Shown: positions 53,827 through 64,000, counted from the first letter of the stretch. The stretch is 64,000 nucleotides of DNA from Aureimonas frigidaquae (GCF_001463905.1 NZ_BBWR01000003.1:62001-126000); one strand, 5' to 3'. Made by a program: numbers and translations. Notes: generated by a model not told the origin, from the letters alone.

Positions 53827-55356
53827 ATGCCGATCACCGGCGAAAACCTCATTGGCGGCCAGTCCGTGCGCGGCGCCAATGCGCAGATCCGCGCCAGCGA
53901 CGCCAACACCGGCCAGGCGATGGAGCCCGCCTTCGGTGGCGCGACAGAGGCCGACCTCGACCGGGCCTGTGACCTTGCCGCGCAAGCCTTTGACGATTAC
54001 CGCAATCGGCCGCTCGCCGAGCGCGCCGCGTTCCTGGAGGCGATCGCCGACAATATCGTGGCACTGGGTGACGAGCTGATCGAGCGTTGCGTGGCCGAAA
54101 GCGGGCTCCTGCGCGGGCGCGTGGAAGGGGAGCGCGGCCGCACGGTCGGTCAGCTGCGCTTCTTTGCCGATATCGTGCGCAAGGGGGATTTCCTGCGCAC
54201 GGTCAAGGACGCCGCCGACGAGGACCGCAAGCCGGCGCGTCGGCCCGATTTGCGCGCGCGGATGATCGGGCTTGGCCCGGTCGCCGTCTTTGCCGCCTCC
54301 AACTTCCCGCTCGCATTTTCGGTTGCCGGCGGCGACACGGCCTCGGCCCTGGCAGCCGGCTGCCCGGTCATCGCCAAGGCGCATTCGGCGCATCTCGGCA
54401 CGTCGGAACTGGTCGGCCGGGCAGTTCAGAAGGCCGTTGCCGATTGCGGCATGCCGGTCGGCACCTTCGCGCTCCTGTTCGATACGAGCCGCAAGATCGG
54501 CCAGGGCCTCGTTGCCGATCCCCGCATCAAGGCGGTCGGCTTCACCGGATCGCGCTCGGGGGGCACCGCCTTCATGAAGATCGCGCAGGAACGGCCCGTG
54601 CCGATCCCCGTCTATGCGGAAATGAGCTCGATCAACCCGGTGCTGCTCCTGCCGGGCGCGCTTGCTGAACGGTCGGATGCCATCGCTGCGGCCTTCGCCC
54701 AGTCGGTGACGCTCGGCTCGGGCCAGTTCTGCACCAATCCCGGCCTGATCCTGGCGGTCGCCGGGCCGGAGCTCGAGCGGTTCGAGGCGGCGGCGGCCAC
54801 GGCGCTCGCGCAGATCGACGCGCAGACCATGCTGACGCCTGGCATCCACAAATCCTACGAGGAGGGTGTCGCCGCGCTGGCGGGCAACGCCAGCGTCCAG
54901 GAACTCGGCCGGGGCAAGGCCGGGCAGCGCTGCCAGGGCCAGCCCGCGCTCTTCGCCGTATCCGGAGCGGATTTCCGTGCCGACAAGACCTTGCATGACG
55001 AAGTCTTCGGCGCTGCCGCGCTCGTCGTGCGCTGCCGCGACGAAGCCGAGCTGACCGCCATCCTGGACGAGATCGAAGGCCAGTTGACCATCGCCCTGCA
55101 TATCGGCTCGGGAGATGCGGAGCGTGTGCGCGCGCTGCTGCCGCTCCTGGAGCGGCGGGCCGGGCGCCTGCTCGTCAACGGTTTCGGCACCGGCGTGGAA
55201 GTGTCCAAGGCCATGGTGCATGGCGGCCCGTTCCCTTCCACCTCGGACGGACGGTCCACCTCCGTCGGCGGCATGGCGATTGACCGCTTCCTGCGCCCGG
55301 TCGCCTATCAGGACTTCCCCGCCGAGCTCCTGCCGAGTGAACTGCGCGATCTCTAG
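53827..55356 (+). CDS. Alpha-ketoglutarate semialdehyde dehydrogenase (2,5-dioxovalerate dehydrogenase)-type
   Basis: A 509-aa aldehyde dehydrogenase of the KGSADH type. Marks are the N-terminal [37 protein letters not shown] (the FAASNFP form is typical), FTGSRSGG, the catalytic-glutamate region [12 protein letters not shown] and the Cys in [10 protein letters not shown]. In sugar-acid and hydroxyproline degradation it oxidises 2,5-dioxovalerate to 2-oxoglutarate. No sugar dehydratase or hydroxyproline gene lies beside it, so its pathway here is open. Confidence 0.88.
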   Translation: MPITGENLIGGQSVRGANAQIRASDANTGQAMEPAFGGATEADLDRACDLAAQAFDDYRNRPLAERAAFLEAIADNIVALGDELIERCVAESGLLRGRVEGERGRTVGQLRFFADIVRKGDFLRTVKDAADEDRKPARRPDLRARMIGLGPVAVFAASNFPLAFSVAGGDTASALAAGCPVIAKAHSAHLGTSELVGRAVQKAVADCGMPVGTFALLFDTSRKIGQGLVADPRIKAVGFTGSRSGGTAFMKIAQERPVPIPVYAEMSSINPVLLLPGALAERSDAIAAAFAQSVTLGSGQFCTNPGLILAVAGPELERFEAAAATALAQIDAQTMLTPGIHKSYEEGVAALAGNASVQELGRGKAGQRCQGQPALFAVSGADFRADKTLHDEVFGAAALVVRCRDEAELTAILDEIEGQLTIALHIGSGDAERVRALLPLLERRAGRLLVNGFGTGVEVSKAMVHGGPFPSTSDGRSTSVGGMAIDRFLRPVAYQDFPAELLPSELRDL

Positions 55357-55369
55357 GATCGCATCGCCT

Positions 55370-55392
55370 GCGGCCGGCCACCCGCCGGCCGC
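55370..55392. terminator. Convergent GC-rich hairpin
   Basis: GCGGCCGGC-CACCC-GCCGGCCGC is a perfect 9-bp stem between the dehydrogenase stop and the sleB-like stop. It lacks a T tract on either strand. Confidence 0.45.
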
Positions 55393-55401
55393 GGCATCCG
55401 C

Positions 55402-56058
55402 CTAGCGGGCTGCGTCGCGCTGGAGCGCCTGCAGGATGCCCGAATGCGCGCCCTGCGCCTGTGTCGCCTCGACGGCGCGGACATTCATCGCCAGTGGCTT
55501 GCCGGCAGCGATATGCGCGGCCTGCGCCGTGCGCGCCTCGGACTGGCTCGTCATGCGACGCCCCTCACGCAACTGCCGCGACAGGCGCTGATAGAAGGCG
55601 TTGCCACCGGCGACGGCCACATAATTCATATTGGGATAGCCGAAGCTCATCCCCGCCGTATGGAAGAACTTCGCGTCCCCCACCAGGGAGTGGCGCTCGC
55701 CCTTCAGGACGGCCTCGGCCACGCGCTCGGCGCGGTCCTTGCCGGCCGTCATGGGCCGCGTCATCACGCCGGGTGCGAACTGGTTCTTCTGGGCGACGAC
55801 ACCGCACACCGTATCGGGATAGGTCCCCGAATGGACACGGTTCATGACCACCGTTCCCACCGCCAGCATCCCCTCATCGCTGGATCGGTTCGATTCGAAA
55901 TACATGGCCCTCGCAAGGCAATCGCGATCCTTTGGATCTACCTTGGGTTCCGGCGTCAACGCCGCCATGTCGGTGGACTGACAGGCCCCGAGTGCCGAGA
56001 GGCCGAGCAGCGCAAGCGCCATGATGGCCTTGCGGCCAGCGATGTCCGATGTGTTCAT
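55402..56058 (-). CDS. SleB-like cell wall hydrolase lipoprotein
   Basis: A 218-aa lipoprotein starting at ATG 56058, with lipobox LLGLSALGAC. The Hydrolase_2 (SleB) domain spans about residues 45-155. It contains the catalytic-glutamate signature ARAMYFESN, GTVVMNRVHSGTYPDTVCGVV, FAPGVMTRP and GDAKFFHT. Such enzymes are lytic transglycosylase-like peptidoglycan hydrolases. The C-terminal about 60 residues are polar and likely unstructured. It is divergent from the serine hydrolase gene. Confidence 0.88.
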   Translation of the reverse strand: MNTSDIAGRKAIMALALLGLSALGACQSTDMAALTPEPKVDPKDRDCLARAMYFESNRSSDEGMLAVGTVVMNRVHSGTYPDTVCGVVAQKNQFAPGVMTRPMTAGKDRAERVAEAVLKGERHSLVGDAKFFHTAGMSFGYPNMNYVAVAGGNAFYQRLSRQLREGRRMTSQSEARTAQAAHIAAGKPLAMNVRAVEATQAQGAHSGILQALQRDAAR

Positions 56059-56244
56059 TACAACCGTGATAGCAATTGTCCCCAGCCGCACGGCTATGGC
56101 GTCGATGGGGCCAGAAAACGGCAGGACAGGCGAAAATCACCTGTTGCGACAATCTGGCGCGCCGGTAGGTTACGCTTGCAAAGTGTCAGGAGATCGGGTG
56201 GCAAGTGCCCGGTTGCAATCAACAGGGCATGGCGGAGCGATCGG

Positions 56245-57465
56245 ATGGACTGCCGGATACGATGGGCGCGGTCGCGGCGCACGGCGTGGTTCTGCCTTGC
56301 GCTGGCAGCCACAGCCCTGCCATCTGCGGTTGCACTCAGCCAGGAGGGGCCGGGCCTGACGCAGATCTTCGACGGCAAGCTCCTGCCCGATGCGCAGGTT
56401 CAGTCCTTCAGCCGATCCGAGACGCTCTTTCCCACCCGGCTGGTCCCGGCGCATGGCAGGGCGCGCCCCGTGCCGGATTCTGCCCGCAGCCTCGACGGGC
56501 TGAGTATCGCCTCCGAAGGGCGGAGCTACGATCTCTTCGACTATCTGTCGATGAACCGGGTGGCCGGCATCATGGTCCTGAAAGACGGGGAACGCGTCTT
56601 CGAGGATTACGAACTCGGGACCCGGCCGGAGACCCGCTGGCCATCCATGTCCATGGCCGCCGCCATCACCTCGACGCTGGTGGGCGCGGCCATCGAAGAG
56701 GGCCTGATCGCGCGGATCGACGATCCGCTCACCCGCTATCTGCCGGAGCTTGCCGGAACGTCCTATGACGGGGTCACCGTGCGCCAGCTCCTGATGATGT
56801 CGTCCGGCGTCAAATGGAACGAGCGCCTGTCCGATCCGGCCTCGGACCGCCGCGCCATGATGGCCCTTCAGGCCGGCCAGGAGCCGGGCTCCATCCTGCG
56901 CTATGTGGCGAGCCGGCCGCGTGCGGCCGAACCCGGCACGGTCTGGGTCTATTCCAGCGGCGAAACGCAGATGCTGGGCGCGCTGGTCGCCGCCGCCACC
57001 GGCCGCGACCTTGCCGCCTACCTGTCCGATACGATCTGGTCCCCGGCCGGCATGGAAGCGGATGCCGCCTGGTGGCTCGAGTCCCCCGGCGGGCTGGAAA
57101 TGGGCGGGATCGGTCTTGCCGCCCGGCTGCGGGATTATGCCCGCTTCGGCCAGTTCATCCTGGAGGACGGCGTCATCGACGGCCGCCGCATCCTGCCGGA
57201 AGGCTGGGTCCGTCAGGCGGGTTCGGTGCAGGAGGTCGGCGGCCGCAGCGTCGCCTTCGGCTACATGTGGTGGCCGCTGTCGGAGGGCAGCGATTTCGAT
57301 GCCGATGGCGCCTTCGCGGCAATCGGCGCCTTCGGCCAGTATATCTATGTCAACCCGCGTCGGCGGGTGGTGATCGTGCTTCTGGGATCGCAGTCGAAAC
57401 CGGAAGGGTCCTGGCCGATCGACGAGACCGACTTCCTGGAGGCGGTGGCCCGCCATCTGGATTGA
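56245..57465 (+). CDS. Beta-lactamase-fold serine hydrolase lacking the SxxK lysine
   Basis: A 406-aa exported protein. ATG 56245 has GGAG 8 nt upstream and gives a signal peptide (AWFCLALAATALPSAVA). The class C beta-lactamase/6-aminohexanoate-oligomer hydrolase fold is clear: RVAGIMVLKDGERVFEDYELG, YDGVTVRQLLMMSSGVKWNE, the YSSGETQMLG tyrosine motif and GAFGQYIYVNP. The SxxK box, however, reads Ser136-Met-Ala-Ala139 (codons TCC ATG GCC GCC). The lysine normally expected at 139 is alanine. Catalysis by the usual mechanism should be impaired. The rest of the gene is intact. Confidence 0.85.
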   Translation: MDCRIRWARSRRTAWFCLALAATALPSAVALSQEGPGLTQIFDGKLLPDAQVQSFSRSETLFPTRLVPAHGRARPVPDSARSLDGLSIASEGRSYDLFDYLSMNRVAGIMVLKDGERVFEDYELGTRPETRWPSMSMAAAITSTLVGAAIEEGLIARIDDPLTRYLPELAGTSYDGVTVRQLLMMSSGVKWNERLSDPASDRRAMMALQAGQEPGSILRYVASRPRAAEPGTVWVYSSGETQMLGALVAAATGRDLAAYLSDTIWSPAGMEADAAWWLESPGGLEMGGIGLAARLRDYARFGQFILEDGVIDGRRILPEGWVRQAGSVQEVGGRSVAFGYMWWPLSEGSDFDADGAFAAIGAFGQYIYVNPRRRVVIVLLGSQSKPEGSWPIDETDFLEAVARHLD

Positions 57466-57490
57466 CAGGCGGGGCCACCGGCCCCCATTG

Positions 57491-57596
57491 TGCGCTCCAT
57501 CCGAGGGGTGCCGCGCGACATGCGCGGCTGAGATGGCCGCCGTGCCGAACCCTTGAACCTGATCCGGGTCATGCCGGCGTAGGAACGGACCGCGCA
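57491..57596 (+). promoter_or_regulatory. TPP riboswitch (THI element) before thiD
   Basis: The thi-box signatures are present in order: GAGGGGTGCC, GCGGCTGAGATGG, and ACCCTTGAACCTGATCCGGGTCATGCCGGCGTAGGAACGG, split over about 90 nt. P1 closes through TGCGC at the 5' end and GCGCA at the 3' end. It ends 66 nt before the thiD ATG. Thiamine pyrophosphate binding would lower thiD expression. Confidence 0.95.
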
Positions 57597-57662
57597 CCGC
57601 GCATGCGGCGTGCTCGCCCCTGTGCCCCTCCTGTCCCGGCCGGACCATCGAGGGAGCTGCCC

Positions 57663-58479
<817 letters not shown>

Positions 58480-58490
<11 letters not shown>

Positions 58491-60384
58491 CGTAGGTTCC
58501 GAGCTCCACCACCCGGTTCACGGGGATGCGGAAGTAATCGATCGCATCATAGGAGTAGCGCGACATCTTCTTGAACAGCTTGCCCTGCCACCGGGGCATC
58601 TCGCTGCGCTGCGCAAGCTTGATCGATCGGCGGCCGACGAAGAAGGTCGTGGACATGACATCGAACTTCATGCCCAGGCTGCGAAGCTGCCGCATGGCCT
58701 GGACGAGGTTCGGCTCCTCCAGGAAGCCGTAATTGAGCGTGATGCGCTCGAAGGAGGGCGACAGGGACTCGTAGAGCATCCTGTCTTCCTCGGCCACATA
58801 GGGCACGTTGGCCGTGCGCACGGTGACGATGGCGTTCTTTTCGTGCAGCACGCGGTTGTGCTTGAGATTGTGCAGGAGCGCGGTGGGCACGATGTCCGGC
58901 GTGCCGGTCAGGTACATGGCCGTGCCCGGAACCCGCGTGACGGAGGTCGAACCCGCCATCGAGCGGATGAAGCTCTCCATCGGCAGGCTGTCGCGCCGCG
59001 CCTTTTGCGTCAGCACCGTCGTGCCGCGGACCCAGGTCAGCATCAGCACGATGATGATGCCGCCGATGACCAGCGGCAGGTAGCCGCCATCGGCGAGCTT
59101 GAGGAGATTGGCCGCCAGGAAGGCCGAATCGATCAGGAGGAAGGGCGTCATGGTCACGACGGCAAGGCCGAGGCCCCATTTCCAGCCATAGGCCAGAACG
59201 ACGATCGCCAAGAGGCTCGTCACGATCATCGTTCCGGTCACGGCGATGCCGTAGGCCGCGGCCAGGGACGAGGAATCCTGGAAGACGACGATGAGCGCCA
59301 CGACGCCGGCCAGCATCAGCCAGTTCACCGCCGGAACGTAGATCTGCCCGTGCTCGGTCTCCGACGTGTGCTCGATCTGCAGGCGTGGCAGCAGGCCGAG
59401 CTGGATGGCCTGTTGCGAAAGCGAGAAGGCCCCGGTGATGACGGCCTGCCCCGCGATGATCGTGGCAAGCGTCGCCAGGATGACGAGCGGCAGCCGCGCC
59501 GCTTCTGGGGCGGACAGGAAGAAGAGGTTGGGCAGGGCCGCCGGATCGCTGAGTGCGAAGGCGCCCTGGCCGAGATAGTTGATGAGGAGCGCCGGCCCCA
59601 CGAGGCTGAGCCAGGCCATGCGGATCGGCCGCTTGCCGAAATGGCCCATATCGGCATAGAGCGCCTCGGCCCCGGTGACCGACAGGAAGACCGAACCGAG
59701 GACGGTGAAGCCGATCAGCCCGTGGCTCGTCATGAACCAGAGCGCATTGGTGGGATTGAGCGCGTGGAGGATCTGCGGCGCATCGCCGATATGCAGAAGG
59801 CCGATCGCCGCAAGGCTGATGAACCAGAGCGTCATGATCGGCCCGAAGAACACCGCCACCCGCCCGGTGCCGGAACTCTGCACCACATAGAGGCCGATGA
59901 TGATGGCGATCGATATGGGCACGATGAAGGGATCGAGCGCCGGCGCGGTGACCTTCAGTCCCTCGACGGCGGACAGGACGGAAACCGCTGGCGTCAGGAT
60001 GGCATCGCCGTAGAAGAGCGCAGCCCCCACCATGCCGAACAGCATGACAAGCCGGCTCGGCCGCGCCAGCGCCTTCTGCGCGAGCGCCATGAGGGACAGG
60101 GCGCCGCCCTCGCCGCCATTGTCCGCACGCAGGATCAGGACGACATATTTCACGGTCACGACGAAGATGAGCGACCAGACGAGCAGCGAGACGATGCCGA
60201 CGATCTCGTCTGCCGACGGGGCGTGGCCCACATGCAGCAGCGATTCTTTCATCGCATAGAGGGGGCTTGTCCCGATATCGCCATAGACGACGCCGATACT
60301 CCCCAATGTCGTTGCGAAAAGGCTCTTCTTGCGAAGCGCCCCCTGGTCGCGGCGCTTCGGCCCGGCGGAGACGGACTGGGTCAT
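58480..60384 (-). CDS. kup: Kup-type low-affinity potassium:proton symporter
   Basis: A 634-aa K+ uptake protein with about twelve helices and a C-terminal cytoplasmic domain. The family start LGSIGVVYGDIGTSPLYAMKE, RADNGGEGGALSLMALAQ, FYGDAILTPAVSVLSAVEGL and SVTGAEALYADMGHFGKRPI are all intact. ATG 60384 removes a non-family N-terminal extension of the open frame. The protein is expected in the inner membrane and important for K+ supply under acid or osmotic stress. It is monocistronic. Confidence 0.95.
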
Positions 60385-60623
60385 GTGTGCGCGGGAACCG
60401 AGGTGTCGACGTGCGAAGGACCGGCGGCGCGGGCGGCTTTGCCGGTCGCCTGCGCCCTTGGGGCTTGCAGTGAAGTGTCCGGCATTGCCGATCCATACCT
60501 CGATGAGAAACGGTCGCATCATACTCTGATGCGGGACGGCTTCAATCTCTCTCGCAGTTGCGCAATGCCGCAGGCCGATTTTGCACGTCAGTGTTGCAGG
60601 ACGATCCGGCGGCAGGCGTGTTT

Positions 60624-61265
60624 CTACTCGGCAGCCTGACGCTGCGGATCGGTGTCGGCGGCGGCGGTGTCGTCGCGGTAGGAGCGGATGGCGTCGTCGA
60701 CCAGGCGCACGGCGGTCGCCGCATCCTCGTAGCCATTGAGCTCGACCAGTTTGCGGCCTTCCGGAAGCTGCTTGTAGACGCGGAAGAAGGCTTCCAGCCG
60801 GTCGATCTCGGCCTTGGGCATGTCGGACAGTTCCCGGATGGCGTCATATTGCGGATCGATGTCCGACGTCGGGACGGCCACGATCTTGTCGTCCTGTTCG
60901 CCGCCGTCGATCATCTTCAGGACGCCGATGGCCCGGGCCCGGATCATCGCACCCGGTACGATCGGCTCGCGCGTGTAGACGATGGCGTCCAGCGGATCGC
61001 CATCGCCGGCGAGGGACGAGGGGATCGATCCGTAATTGGCCGGGTAGACGACCGGCATCACCTGGTAGCGATCCACGATCACGTGGCCTGTCTGCGCGTC
61101 GATCTCGTATTTGGTGAAGGAGCCGGCCGGGATTTCGATGACGGCGTTGAACTCGCCCCCTTCCTCCGGCTGCGGATAGGCGAAGGGATTGGTCATGCCC
61201 TCCGCCAGGGCCGATGTCGCCAGGCCGAGGGTGAGGGCAAGGGCGGCCGAAAGTCGGACTGTCAT
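60624..61265 (-). CDS. ppa: Family I inorganic pyrophosphatase with a signal peptide
   Basis: A 213-aa soluble family I pyrophosphatase. The active-site pieces are EIPAGSFTKYEID, DRYQVMPVVYPANYGSIP, GDGDPLDAIV (metal aspartates) and MIDGGEQDDKIVAV, all present. The N-terminus MTVRLSAALALTLGLATSALA is a convincing Sec signal with cleavage near residue 21. GGAG lies 6 nt before ATG 61265, so the extension is translated. Export to the periplasm is inferred. The usual housekeeping enzyme has no such signal and would be elsewhere. Confidence 0.9.
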   Translation of the reverse strand: MTVRLSAALALTLGLATSALAEGMTNPFAYPQPEEGGEFNAVIEIPAGSFTKYEIDAQTGHVIVDRYQVMPVVYPANYGSIPSSLAGDGDPLDAIVYTREPIVPGAMIRARAIGVLKMIDGGEQDDKIVAVPTSDIDPQYDAIRELSDMPKAEIDRLEAFFRVYKQLPEGRKLVELNGYEDAATAVRLVDDAIRSYRDDTAAADTDPQRQAAE

Positions 61266-61392
61266 AGAAATCTCCGGTTGCGGTTTGGTACCGGAGCGCT
61301 TCTAGGGCGTCATCGAGAATGCAGCGTTGCAGTCCTGTGACGGGGCCGTGACAGGTTCTGACAGCTTGGTGATCGGCGCCGGCGCGGCGTCT

Positions 61393-62346
61393 TCAGCGAT
61401 CGCTGAGGCGCGCGCCGGCGGCTGCCAGGACCAGGATGATCACGACGCCCTGCAGAATATCCTGTGCGCCGGGCGGCAGCCCGGCGATCTGCATCGTCGT
61501 CACGATCATGACGAGCAGCATGCCGCCGAGGAGGGTTCCGAGCGCGGTCGCGCTGCCGCCGGAGATCAGCGTTCCGCCCAACACGACGGCGCCGACACTC
61601 TGCAGGAGATAGGGCGCCCCCATTTCCAGGAAGGCGCCACCGGCATAGCCGGACAGGAGCATGCCGGTCAGCGCCGACAGAACGGCCGAGACGATGAAAG
61701 TCGATGCGATGACGCGGCCGACCTTGACCCCCGCCAGCCGCGCCGCATCCTGCGATTGGCCGACGGCGAAGAGCTTGCGGCCATAGGCGCTGCGCATAAG
61801 AAGGATGGCGGCGAGCCCGCAGGCCAGTATGGCGACGATCAGGATGACCGGCATGTCGCCGATCCGCCCGACCGACAGGAAGGCCAGCGCATCGGGCCGC
61901 TGGAACATGCCGATCCGCGCATTCACGATCAGCGTCGCCGTTGCCAGGATATAGCCGGTCGCCAGCGTGGCGATCATGGCCGGGATGCGCAGAATGAGCA
62001 CCAGCACCGCATTGAGCGCCCCGATGGCGAGCCCGCCGCCCACGATCAGAGCGAGGGTGACGCAGAAGCCGGCGGCCGTGCCCGTGGAGGTCATCACGCT
62101 GACATAGGCGCCGAGCGTGACGAGGCCGGGAATGGACAGGTCGATATTGCCGCGCCCCGTCGTGACGACGAGCATCTGGCCGAGCGCCGGCAGGAGCAGG
62201 AAGGAGGCCGAGATGGCGACGCCCGACAGGCTGTAGAGCGAGAAGCGGGCCGTCAGCACCGTCAGGGCCACCCACAGGAGCAGGATCCCGATCAGCGGCC
62301 ACACCCACCGCCGCATCCGCAGGAAACGCAAGGTCGCTTCAGCCAT
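61393..62346 (-). CDS. RbsC-type ABC permease
   Basis: A 317-aa BPD_transp_2 family permease with eight to ten helices. Family signatures are LLLPALGQMLVVTTGRGNIDLSIPGLVTLGA, IPAMIATLATGYILATATL, ARLAGVKVGRVIASTFIVS and VVLGGTLISGGSATALGTLLGG. Its start overlaps the stop of the ATPase-permease fusion gene by 8 nt. It would be the second permease subunit of that transporter. The substrate is unknown; the binding protein is not in the window. Confidence 0.9.
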   Translation of the reverse strand: MAEATLRFLRMRRWVWPLIGILLLWVALTVLTARFSLYSLSGVAISASFLLLPALGQMLVVTTGRGNIDLSIPGLVTLGAYVSVMTSTGTAAGFCVTLALIVGGGLAIGALNAVLVLILRIPAMIATLATGYILATATLIVNARIGMFQRPDALAFLSVGRIGDMPVILIVAILACGLAAILLMRSAYGRKLFAVGQSQDAARLAGVKVGRVIASTFIVSAVLSALTGMLLSGYAGGAFLEMGAPYLLQSVGAVVLGGTLISGGSATALGTLLGGMLLVMIVTTMQIAGLPPGAQDILQGVVIILVLAAAGARLSDR

Positions 62347-64000
62347 GACGCCGCTTCCTCAAGGCCAGGGCCTGCAGGCCCAGTATGACGATCAGAAGTC
62401 CACCCTGAACCGCTGCGTTGTAATCGGTGCTGACGCCGAGCGAGGCGAGAAGCGCACCGATGAGCGACAGCGTCACCGCCCCGGCGACCACGCCGAGCGG
62501 CGCGATGACGCCGCCCAGGAGCTGGCAGCCGCCGATCACCACCGATGCGATGGACAGGAGCGTGAAGGCATTGCCGGCATTGATGTCGCTCGCATTGTTG
62601 GTGCCGGTCACGTAGAGGCCGGCCATCGTGGCGAAGAGGCAGGCGACCACATAGCGCAGCACCGCGAAGCGGACGGGCGACCAGCCCGCGCGCTCCAGCG
62701 CCCGCCCGCTCGAGCCGAAAGCCCGCAGGACGGTTCCGGTGGGCGACCGGTCGATCAGATAGGCTGCCGCGCCGGCCAGAAGGATCAGAACGAGGGGCGT
62801 CGGCAGCCCGGCAATGGACCAGGTGAAGAGGGCCGAGAGCCAGGCCGGGCTTTCCCCGCCGGGCGAGGGCTGGATGGTCTGGCCAAGCCCCATCCAGATG
62901 AAGGAGGCGCCGAGCGTGACGACGATGGCCGGGATCGACCGGGCATGGATGATGAGACCCATGATCGCATAGAGCGCGAGCCCGCCGATCAGCGCCCCGA
63001 CGCCCAGAAGCGGCGTGGCGACGAGCAAGGTCGCGCTGACCACGTTGACGAAACCGGTAAAGGCCCCGACGCCGAGATCGATCTCGCTGCCGCCGACGAC
63101 GAACATCTGCGCCAGTGCCACGAAGACCAGCGTGACGGCGGGCGCCAGGAGGAGCTCCAGTCCGAAACTCGTGGCCACCATGGGGTTGAGCGAGGACATG
63201 ACGGCGAAGACAAGCGCCAGGCTGACGAAGGGCAGGGCCTTCAGGAGTGTGGCGCCGATCCCGCGGCCCGCCTGTGCGGTTGCCGGGCGGACGGTGCGCG
63301 GCTGCAGGAAGGAGGCCTCCACGACGCGTTCTTCCGAAATCTCCTCCCCCTCCAGCTCGGCGACGATATCGCCCCGGGAGAAGACGAGGACACGGTCGCA
63401 TTCCAGGAATTCGAGGTCTTCTGTCGAGTGCCAGACGACCAGCCGCCTATCCTGTGCGATCTGTCGGACGAGTCGGTAGAAATCCCGCTTGGCGGCGATG
63501 TCGACGCCGCGCGTCGGATCGTCCAGGAGGATGATGTCGGCATCCTCGTCGAGCGCACGGGCCACCAGCGCCTTCTGCTGGTTGCCGCCGGACAGGTCCA
63601 GAATGTTGGAATCGAGGCGCTTGTCGTCGAGCGCCAGGAGCCCGGCCCGCTGCCGTGCGACGGCGCGCTCGGCCCCGTCATCGACCGGCGACAGGCCGAA
63701 ACGTCGTGCGATCCGACCGATGGCGATATTGTCGAGGACGCTCCAGAGCGGAAAGACGCCCTCGCGGCCCCGATCGCCGGAGACGTAGCGCACATCGCCC
63801 GAGCGGGCCACGCCCGCGCCGCCGCGCCCGCTGAAGAGGGCCTCCAGCAACGCCTTCTGGCCGCTGCCTTCCAGGCCCGCCAGGCCGATGATCTCTCCGG
63901 CGCGCAGTTCGATCGGCGCGCCGGAATGCTCGTGATGCGGGCCCGACAGCGTTACGCGGACAGGCGCATGCGCGGCCACCGCGCTGCCGGCCGTCCGGCG
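62339..64000 (-). CDS. ABC ATPase-permease fusion of a sugar-type transporter, N-terminus off window
   Basis: The frame is open to the window edge. About 250 residues of an RbsA-type ATPase (second NBD: P-loop-like GLEGSGQKALLEAL, signature LSGGNQQKALVARAL, Walker B IILLDDPTRGVD) run without a stop into an about 290-residue RbsC-type permease. The permease part has FVALAQMFVVGGSEIDLGVGAF, IPAIVVTLGASFIWMGLGQ and VVIGGCQLLGGVIAPLGVVAGA. The first NBD is expected beyond base 64000. A GTG at 63979 is possible but would leave only half an ATPase. It is coupled to the separate permease gene by an 8-nt overlap. Confidence 0.88.
   Translation of the reverse strand, partial: RRTAGSAVAAHAPVRVTLSGPHHEHSGAPIELRAGEIIGLAGLEGSGQKALLEALFSGRGGAGVARSGDVRYVSGDRGREGVFPLWSVLDNIAIGRIARRFGLSPVDDGAERAVARQRAGLLALDDKRLDSNILDLSGGNQQKALVARALDEDADIILLDDPTRGVDIAAKRDFYRLVRQIAQDRRLVVWHSTEDLEFLECDRVLVFSRGDIVAELEGEEISEERVVEASFLQPRTVRPATAQAGRGIGATLLKALPFVSLALVFAVMSSLNPMVATSFGLELLLAPAVTLVFVALAQMFVVGGSEIDLGVGAFTGFVNVVSATLLVATPLLGVGALIGGLALYAIMGLIIHARSIPAIVVTLGASFIWMGLGQTIQPSPGGESPAWLSALFTWSIAGLPTPLVLILLAGAAAYLIDRSPTGTVLRAFGSSGRALERAGWSPVRFAVLRYVVACLFATMAGLYVTGTNNASDINAGNAFTLLSIASVVIGGCQLLGGVIAPLGVVAGAVTLSLIGALLASLGVSTDYNAAVQGGLLIVILGLQALALRKRRHG

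Overview
The window is high-GC, tightly packed chromosomal DNA from an alphaproteobacterium, most likely Hyphomicrobiales (Rhizobiales). The grounds are the complete ehuABCD-eutABCDE ectoine locus in its Sinorhizobium-type order, the L-carnitine dehydrogenase/thioesterase fusion next to a BKACE enzyme, OpgG/OpgC periplasmic glucan genes, and an Irr-type iron box before dps. The genus cannot be fixed from the sequence alone. No insertion sequence, phage gene, CRISPR array or rRNA was seen. Genes commonly overlap by 4 nt (ATGA/GTGA), which marks several tight operons.

Layout. 1-7.4 kb: the start of an RND efflux operon (adaptor protein with a palindromic operator), tRNA-Gln, an MFS exporter, an OmpA-like lipoprotein, asd, a 37-residue small protein and an MHS-type MFS carrier. 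7.4-14.8 kb: complete histidine utilisation, hutIHGU diverging from hutF-hutC with a HutC-type palindrome between them. 14.8-19.2 kb: a carnitine module (dehydrogenase/thioesterase fusion, BKACE, GlxA/AraC regulator, orphan choline/betaine/carnitine-type binding protein). 19.4-20.3 kb: a VOC protein and a stand-alone receiver. 20.3-34.0 kb: ectoine/5-hydroxyectoine uptake and breakdown, split into doeD-doeC-GNAT-asnR on the minus strand and enuR, ehuABCD-eutABCDE on the plus strand. 34.0-40.4 kb: dps with an Irr box, a cytoplasmic GH15 glucoamylase, and a polyphosphate-glucokinase-like ROK kinase, zwf and gnd. 40.6-49.2 kb: an RbsB-type ABC transporter with a DJ-1 protein and FCD-GntR regulator, divergent from an Fe-alcohol dehydrogenase, a succinate-semialdehyde-type dehydrogenase and an alpha/beta hydrolase; the substrate is unknown. 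49.2-53.6 kb: opgC, opgG and a small autotransporter-barrel protein. 53.8-61.3 kb: a ketoglutarate-semialdehyde-type dehydrogenase, a SleB-like hydrolase, a serine hydrolase lacking its catalytic lysine, a TPP riboswitch with thiD, kup, and a pyrophosphatase carrying a signal peptide. 61.4-64 kb: a second sugar-type ABC system with a permease and an ATPase-permease fusion that runs off the window.

How it fits together. Most of the window scavenges nitrogen-rich small molecules and compatible solutes (histidine, carnitine, ectoines), each set with its own regulator and, in most cases, a visible palindromic or repeated operator. Osmoadaptation is also represented by the periplasmic glucans and Kup. 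The 34-40 kb block reads as a route from intracellular glucan through glucose and glucose-6-phosphate to NADPH, beside an iron-storage/DNA-protection gene. The least explained parts are the 40.6-49.2 kb catabolic cluster, the acetyltransferase inside the ectoine locus, the lysine-less serine hydrolase and the exported pyrophosphatase.
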